From Blastopirellula marina (GTDB lineage Bacteria; Planctomycetota; Planctomycetia; Pirellulales; Pirellulaceae): a DNA stretch of 64,000 nt. Both the position numbers and the translations under genes were made by a program. Below are positions 27,874 through 36,800 of this stretch, in pieces (the first letter of the stretch is position 1; the number at the start of each line of letters is the position of its first letter). Under the pieces are notes generated by a model. It made no database searches and was not told where the DNA came from. It saw only the letters and a list, made by a program, of their open reading frames with translations. The stretch covers positions 62,001 to 126,000 of the forward strand of contig NZ_PUIA01000057.1 of NCBI RefSeq assembly GCF_002967715.1. Reading direction: 5' to 3'.

Positions 27874-30800
27874 ATGTCAATTACGACCGATCGAACCGAT
27901 ATTCCGGTAGCGATTGTCGGTATGGCTTGCCGGCTTCCAGGTGCGGCAAACCTCGAACAGTACTGGCAACTGATTTCTCAGGGCAAATCCGCAGTTGGCG
28001 AAGTACCGCCAGAGCGTCTGAATCGAGAGATCTATTTCCATCCAGAAAAAGGTACTCGGGGCAAAACGTACTCCACTAAAGCTGCTTTGCTTAGTGATCG
28101 CACGTTCAACCGGCAACGTTGCCCACTTCCTCAATCACTAATCGATTCGGTCGATAACACGCATCTTCTCATGGCGGAGGTAGCCGCCGAGGCCTTTCGT
28201 CATGCTGGATACGATCCATTTCAACTGGCCAACCGCAACGTTTCTGTCTTCATTGGTCATGCCCAAGGAAGCTCGCGTCTGGGAGAACTGACGTTCCAGA
28301 CTTACCTTGAGGATGCGATCGCTCTTTTAGATCAAACGCCAGGTTTCCAGGAGCTTCCCCTGGAATTGCGTCTGGCAGCTGAACGGGAATTGCTTGCCGA
28401 ACTCAATCAGCAACTGCCGCCGGGGCCTGATTCCACGCGCTTCTTGAATTGCAACATGGTTGCCGGGACCGTTGCCAAAGCATTCGGACTGAATGGAAGC
28501 TGGCTGGCATTGAACTCGGCCTGTGCGTCGTCACTTCATGCGATGTTAATGGGTGCCCGGGCCTTGCAGCGTGGTCGTGCCGATGCCGTTGTGGTGGGTG
28601 GAGCTTCTGATTGCAAATCGGACTCGCTAGTGCTCTTCTCCAATGCTCAAACCTTAACCAAAGACGATAGCCGCCCCTTCGATGCCAATGCCGACGGGCT
28701 CATCATGTCGGAAGGCTACGTCGCATTGGTCATGAAAACTCTCGACCGGGCGATCGCTGACGGCGACCCGATTCAGGCTGTCGTTCGTGGTCTGGGTGTG
28801 GCCACCGACGGACGCGGCAAGAGCCTATGGGCTCCGCGAAAAGAAGGCCAAATGCGTGCGATGCGTCGAGCCTACCGTAGTGGGGCCGATGCTTCGCGAC
28901 TGCAATATCAAGAATGTCACGCGACCGCGACCCAAGTTGGCGACGCCACCGAACTGGAAACCCTGCGTGAAGTTCTTCAGCCTCAATTCGCACCGGGTAA
29001 AAAGATTCCGATTACGAGCGCCAAGGCCAATATCGGACACTCCCTGGAAGCCGCTGGTATCGCGGGGATGATCAAGACCGTGCTGTGCATGCAGCACAAA
29101 CAGTTCCCAGCTGCCATCAATATTCAAGAGCTAAACCCGAAAGTTCCCTGGGAAGAGTCTCCCTTCTTCGTCCCCATGAAGCCAGCCGTCTGGGAAGCCC
29201 CTGAAGATGGAGGCCCACGCTGTGCAGGCGTGAACGCGTTTGGGATTGGCGGGCTGAACATGCACGTCGTAATCGACGAGTATGTCGGTCAGACGACAGA
29301 ACAGATCTGCGGACCACGAACAACAGCCAAAGAATCCGCCGACGATCGAGCGATTGCCGTCATCGGCATGGGGTGTATCGTCCCGGGGGCCGACGAACTC
29401 GATCAGTTCTGGAATCTTGTTGAATCAGGTACCGATCCCAAAGGCCAACCGCCTGGAGATCGCTGGTCGCCTCAATCACGCGAGCGAGCCAGCCGAGAAG
29501 GCTACGTTCCCGTGGGCGGCTTCATTGAAAAATACGAATACGACTGGCGGAAACATCGCGTTCCTCCCAAGCAAGTACAAGAAGCCGACCCGCTGCAGTT
29601 CATGTTCCTCGATGCCAGCGAAAAGGCCCTGGCCGATGCAGGCTACGATCGCGACTCGATCCCGAAAGAACTGGCCGGCGTGGTCGTTTGCACCGAATTC
29701 GGCGGAGACTTCTCTGATCAACTCGAAATGGGACTTCGCATCCCCGAAATGCAGGCAATCCTCTCGCGTCGACTGGGGGAAAAGGGATTATCGCCCGAGC
29801 AAATCAACGCCATCAACGAGAACTTCAGCAATCTTCTCGTAAAGAAGTGGCCTGCACTCGTTGATGAAACGGGCAGCTTTACCAGCAGCACGTTGGCATC
29901 GCGAATCAGTAAAACACTTGATCTCAAAGGTGGAGCGGTCGCGATCGACAGTGGTGCCACCAGTGGTATGTCAGGCATTGCCCTATGCATCGATTCGCTG
30001 CTATCGGGCGACAACGACCTAATGATATGTGCCGCTGGCCAACGCCGCATGGGTCCGACGATTTACGATGGACACAAGGCTGCCGGAATCCTTAGTAACG
30101 ATGGCCATGCTAAGAACGTGTGGGACGCGGACTTCAATGGCATTGTCCCCAGCGAAGGTGTCGCGGTCGTTGTTCTGAAACGTCTGGCCGATGCTCGCCG
30201 TGACGGAGACAAGATTCGTGCCGTCATTCGCGGCCTTGGCACCGGTACACATGACAACCCTGCAGAAGCCATACGTCTGGCCATTCAGCGGTCCTCGGCT
30301 ATGGCCGGTATCGATCCAGCGGAAGTCGAGTTTGTTGATATCGAAACGGACGAGCGAGCCGAAGTAAGCTCGTCATCACTTGCGATGCTCGCTCATTCCC
30401 ACGTGGAAGGTGCGCGGCAGCATCCTCTCAACCTCGCATCGACGACTGCCCAGTTCGGTCAAATGGGCGGCGGCGGTCCCGTCCTGGCATTGGTCAAAGC
30501 CGCGCTCGAATCACAAAAGCAGGAAGTCGCCCAAGGGATTGGTGTGAGAAAGGGAGCTGGCCCCAACCTGGAAACCGTGCTCCGTGGAAATACTAAGCTA
30601 AGCCATCGAGGCCTTGGTGGTGTTGCCAACTGGGCCAAAGGGCAAGCTTTCTACCTACTGCTGGACAACGGTTCGCACGTTACGCCAAAGCCCCAAGTAG
30701 CTGCCCCCACCGTTGATAAAGCCCCCGTGTCGACCGACGCAAAGATTATTCGGCTCGGTGCTTCAAGCCACCAACAATTGCTTGAGCGTCTCTCGGAAAC

Positions 30801-33800
30801 GGTGAATAACGCCGAATCGATCTGGAGTAATGCGGCATCGATCAAGTTCTCGCAGGGTGATGCGTTTCGTCTTGCGATTGTTGCGGACAGTCTGGCCAGC
30901 TTGGCCAAGAAGCTCGCCATGGCGACCAGCCAACTGGGGAATGCCTCGGCACGGCAGGTTCTGGAACAGCAAGGCATCTTCTATCGTCAGCGGCCGCAAA
31001 CACCTCCGCGTGTTGTCTTTGTATTTCCCGGGCAAGGCTCGCAGTATGAAGGCATGCTAAAGGAGTTGGCGGTCATCTCACCGGCAGCAGCCAATGCCAT
31101 TGCAGAAGCAGACGCCGCCATGCAGCGGCAAGGCTTCCCAACGTTTTCGCAGTTGGCCTGGGAGTCTCCTACACAGCTTGGCAAAGATGTGTTCGAAACT
31201 CAGATCGCTATGCTCCTTGCCGACCTTGCCTGCCTGGCAACACTCGAGCAGCAAGGCATCACGCCCGACCTGGTGTTGGGGCATAGCTACGGTGAGTTCC
31301 CAGCACTGTACGCCGCAGGTGTATGGAACTTGGATGATGTCATCCGTATGACCAAGGCACGGTGCGATGGAATTTTGGCAACTTCAAAAAACGATGCCGG
31401 CCTGTTAGCAACAACTGCCGCTCCGGATGAGATCAAGACTCTCATCGCGCAGTGCGGCTGCCAGGCGTACTTGGCCAACTTCAATGCTCCTGACCAAACG
31501 GTTGTCGGTGGAAAACTCGTCGCTCTGCAGCAGTTGGCTACGGCATTGCAGGCGAATTCCTTTCCTGCTCGCATTCTGGCAGTGCCAGCGGCATTTCACA
31601 CGCCGCTCATGGCAGGCTCGAGCCGTTTACTACAACAAGCACTGGAAACAGCGACGCTTGAAACTCCGTCGACCATGTTTGTCAGCACAGTCGACAACCA
31701 ACAAGTAACCGATGTACAGCGGATCAAGCGAAACCTGGGTATTCAATTGACCACGCCGGTCAAATACGTCCCTTTAATCGAGCAGCTTGATCAGGATGCC
31801 CCGACCGTCTTTGTCGAAGTCGGGCCTCAACAGACGTTGACGAAATTGAACCGCAAGATCTTGTCAGGCGATGCCAACGTCATCGCCGTCGATAATCCCA
31901 AGCGTAGTGCATTGGAGTCAATATTGGGTGTTCAAGCCCTGCTGAATTGCCTCGGCGTCGGTGAAGCTGCGGCTCAGCCTACGCAAACTAAACCAAACGT
32001 TGTACCTGAAACTTCTTCAGCACTTCCGAGTGCTGCGAAATCCGCGTTAACACCTTCCCACGAGATGAACCTGATGGACGATATTCCGCACTTTGATGCG
32101 ACCGAACGTCGACGAGCAAAGATGCGAGGCGTTTCCGACCGCCCTGTGGCTGCCGCACCGCCGGCACAACCTGCTCCTCCGGTCGCACCTGCTCAGCCAG
32201 TCAGCCCGCCAAAGGTATCGACGCCAACACCTCCGCCCCCCAAACCGCTCCCACCTATTTCACCCCCATCGGCACCTGTCGCCCCGCCACCGGTTGTTCC
32301 ACTAGCGGCACCGGTAATGAACGGTACTGGGAACCACCACACCAATGGGGCAGTGAACGGATCGGCCAATGGAGCCGCGACGAAGACGGCCCCGAAATCC
32401 AATGCAGTAGATCTCGAGAAATTCCTGGTGAACTTTGTCGTCGAGCAAACCGGCTACCCACCGGAAGTGGTCGACCTGGATGCCGACCTGGAAGCCGACC
32501 TTGGCATCGACAGTATCAAGAAAGCCCAACTGTTTGGTGAACTTCAAGAATACTTCGAGATCAGCACCTCGGCCACCGAACTTTCGCTCGATGACTTCCC
32601 AACCCTGCGTCACGTCGTTGATTTCCTGGCGGCAAACGGGGAAGCGGCCAGCACACCAGCAGCAGCCACTCCCGAACCGATTGCAGCTCCTCCCGCTGTG
32701 GTACCTCAACCGATTGTTCCTCCGGTAGCCGCACCTGCCACTGTAGCAGTCACGCCAGAACCGGCGGCACCGACCGGCTCGACAAGCCCTGCCGAACTCG
32801 AAGCATTCCTGGTGAACTTCGTCGTTGAACAAACCGGGTATCCACCGGAAGTGGTCGACCTGGATGCCGATCTCGAAGCCGACCTCGGCATCGATAGTAT
32901 TAAGAAAGCCCAACTGTTTGGTGAACTTCAGGAATACTTCGAGATCAGCACCTCGGCCACCGAACTTTCGCTCGATGACTTCCCGACCCTGCGTCACGTC
33001 GTTGATTTCCTGGCGGCCAACGGTCAAGCGGCGGGACAAGCACCAACCTCTTCTGCTCCATCTGCAGTGATGGCACCTGCTCCGCCACCACCACCGGAAC
33101 CTTCCCCGCCCATACCAGCGCCGCTGACCAACGGCACGACGCATGAGGCCGCCAATGGAACGGCAGCAGCATCGATGCAGCCAGCGACAAACCCTGCCGA
33201 GTTGGAATCGTTTCTGGTGAACTTCGTCGTTGAACAAACCGGGTATCCGCCGGAAGTGGTCGACCTGGATGCCGATCTGGAAGCCGACCTCGGCATCGAC
33301 AGCATCAAGAAAGCTCAGCTGTTCGGCGAGCTACAGGAATACTTCGAGATCAGCACCTCGGCCACAGAGTTGTCGCTCGATGACTTCCCAACGCTACGAC
33401 ACGTGCTCGACTTCCTGTCGGCCAATGGCCAGCAAGTGTCGGCAAATTCCAACGCCAACGAGGCATCGTCTTTTTCCCCGGCCGCTCCGGCGCCGGCCAG
33501 GGAAACTAAAACCAACGCGCCGGTCGTAGCATTGGCTTCCGCGGAAGTCGCGACTACGAACATTTCAAAGAATGAGTTGAATGAGGACGCTTCAGCCCTG
33601 CAACTACTTGCGGGCACACCCTATGAAATGGGTTTTACCCATGGAAGCGTGTTCCGCAATGAAATCTGCCGAACTTTACAGACATACGCTGAGTATGTTG
33701 GTGAATCGGTCGATGAGTTGCCGGGATCGCATCGCTGCCAGCAGGCCTACACGCTGCTCACTCCAGATCAGCTGGATGAACTGCAAGGTATCGCCGATGC

Positions 33801-36800
33801 CGTCGAGGCTCCTCTAGCAAATCTACTCGTCCATCACTTCGTCACAGCGGAACTCCTCTCCCAATCCGAGCAGGTCGCTGTAGAGGGAAGTGATTACGCT
33901 GGCATGACGCACTCGGCGAGAATTGTCTCGCAGGCAATGGGCCCCCTGCGAGACACCATTCACCTGGCAACGTTCTTGCGACAACCAGTGGACGGGCTCT
34001 CCCACATCGGCGTTACTCCGATTGGTACGGTCTATTGCCTGGGGGGGATCAATCGCGATGGCCTGGCAGCAACTTCGTGTGGTGATCCTGATCTGTTTCA
34101 AATTTTAGGTACGTCGTCATCGCTCGAAGATGCCATCGATGCAACGTCCTTGCATAACAGATCATTCTACGGGAGCATCACTTTCAGCGAGCCGAGCACG
34201 CAGCGTCTGGCAACGATTGAACTTACCCGCCAAGGTGTAAACATCGCGAGTGACGCGCCCGTTGCCCGGCAGCGTCGGCCTGAATTGGCCGCTGTTTCAG
34301 GCGTTTCGTCTCTCTCGATGTCCGACCCTGATTGGGACGATGAAAAGGCGAGCCAGCTTATCGAACAAGATAACCAAGAAGCTCTGGTCATCACCTTCGA
34401 CTATGCCCACAACAAGCTTCGCGTAAAGCAATGTCTTGGTAAATCCACAGAAGTCACTTTCGACCTCGCCTCGCTGGAAACAATGCCAGAGCCACCGGTG
34501 CGCATCCAGAGAAAGGTCAATCGCCTCCCTCTTACGCCACCGAAGGTTACGGCCCGCTTCGAGATGGAAATGCGGGATGCCCCTTTGCCTGCTTCAGCAG
34601 TAGCAAGCATGGCGTGGCAGGGGGCAGCCATCGTACTGGGCGCAGGCCCCATGGCTGACGCGTTACTGGCGAACCTAACGGAAGCTGGTGTCGTAGCCTT
34701 TCAAATCGCCGATTCGTTAGACCTGGACGCTGCCGCTTCGCAAGTGGAAGCGATCTGCGAGGCGGGACCAGCGCCACACCTGTTTATCACAACGGGTCGC
34801 GATGGCGATCCAACTGTCGCCTTATTCGATGAAGCGAAGTGGAAATCGCAACAGCGGTTCACCATGGAAACACCGCTATTCGTCTGCCAGAAGTGGCTAG
34901 CGATCGCGGACAAGCAAGGTTGGTTACCCCAGGCCACCGTCGTTGCCGTAACTTCTCTCGGTGGTGACTTTGGCTTTAGCTCTGGATCGATCGGTGCTCA
35001 TAGCGGCGCGTTGACTGGGCTAATGAAGGCCATCTTCATCGAGTACACCGTGATGCGTGGAGGCCAAGGCCCTCGCGTGAAAGCGTTCGACACCTCCGCA
35101 AGCGATTACCCCCGTCAGATTGCCGAAGACATTATTCGTGAACTGGCCTCCGGGAACCTAGACTACGAAGTCTCGTGGTCCGGTGGTTCACGCCGCGTCC
35201 CCTATGCTGTCGACATTGCCGCCGAAAGCGTCGCTGCCGATTCAGACCTTCCTCACGGAGCATGGATCGTAACCGGTGGTGCTCGTGGCATCACTGCCGC
35301 TTGTGCTTTGGAATTGGGTAAACGATATGGCGTGCGACTGCATCTACTGGGTAGCAGTCCCCTGCCCGAAATCGATCCAAGCTGGCGCACACTGGACGAA
35401 GATGGACTGAAGAAGCTCAAAGCGGAAACGATGATCGCCGCCCGCAAGGCAGGTCAAACGGCTCCCCAAGCATGGGAACGTGTGCAGAAGAGCCTGGAAA
35501 TTGACCATTCGCTGCGAGCCTTCGAAGCCGCAGGCGTTTCAGCAAGCTACCATGTGTGCGACGTATCTAATCGCGATTCGCTGGCTAGCGTGCTTGAACA
35601 CATTCGACGTACGGATGGACCAATTGCCGGGATCTTGCAAGGAGCCGGTATTGATAAGTCATGTCGCTTCGAGAAGAAACGGCTCGACGTCGTCAATGCC
35701 ACGCTTGGGATCAAGGCAGGCGGCTTGGTTCACTTGGCTGCTCTTACCCAAAGGGATCCAATTCGGCATGTGATCGGTTTCGGCTCGATCGCCGGTCGCC
35801 TCGGTAGCTTCGGCCAGGCCGACTACTGCCAGGCCAGTGATTTGCTGTGCAAACTGATTGGTGCCTACCGTCGTCAGCGCCCGTGGGTTCGTGCGGTCGG
35901 CTTCCACTGGCATGGTTGGGACGAAGTCGGCATGGCCGCTCGTCCGGAAACTCAAAGCGTTCTGCAAGAGAAGAGCGATTTGAACCTGATGCCACTTGCC
36001 GAGGGGCTAGGGCACTTCATTCGCGAAATCGAGGCCGACACGCCGCGAAGCGAGATTCTGATAACCGAGCGCCGCCATTGGCAGCGATTTGCCGACGGAC
36101 TTGGTCAGTTAGCTGAAAGTAAGCGAGAAGCACCATCTCAAGAGACGACACCGTCCCCCGTTTCTACGGAGCCCCTTGCTCCAGCCGATGTATCGGTTCA
36201 ACTTCGTACCCAGCGCTGCGAGCTCAGGCTGATTGAAGCTCCACTGCCTGCCAATAGCCCAGCAACTCCGACGTTCACCAGGCCGGCCTGGATCGTTGGT
36301 GGCAATGCGGACGCTATCGCTCTGGAAGCAAAATTGCAGGACCTCGGCGCTGAAGTCTACCGATTTGGCACTGAGCAAGACCTTGATGCCCTGCTGGCGA
36401 AAGTCGAAGGGCTCCATCCCGATCGTCCAGCAGGTCATTTGTTCTTGTTATCGGGTCGTGATGCCGTCCAAGGGGATATACTTTCAAGCGAAGCGATCGA
36501 AAAACGGCGTCATGATGGTATCATCGCCCCATTTTTCATTGCCCAAAGTTGGTACAAACGACTGATCAAGTCGCCCGAACACGGCCCAGGCTTGCTTGTT
36601 GGCGCAACGAGTCTTGGGGGGGATTTTGGCTTTGAGTCAACCGTGACGCTGCCAGATGGTGGCGGTATGGCCGGTTTCGTCAAATCGCTGCACATTGAAG
36701 ACTCGAGGCGAGAACAGCGAGCCGCCCGCTGCAAGGTGCTTGATGCTCCCTCGAGCGATTCTTCACAGACGGTCGTCGATGCTCTGCTTCGTGAAGCGGC

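Noticed and set aside
32302-33237. Minus-strand frame of 311 codons with internal repeats
   Set aside because: The repeats are only the reverse complement of the ACP-coding repeats; the sense strand is clearly coding.
32404-33429. Possible CRISPR or satellite array
   Set aside because: Three units of about 237 bp in frame inside a gene, each coding for an ACP with a conserved serine.
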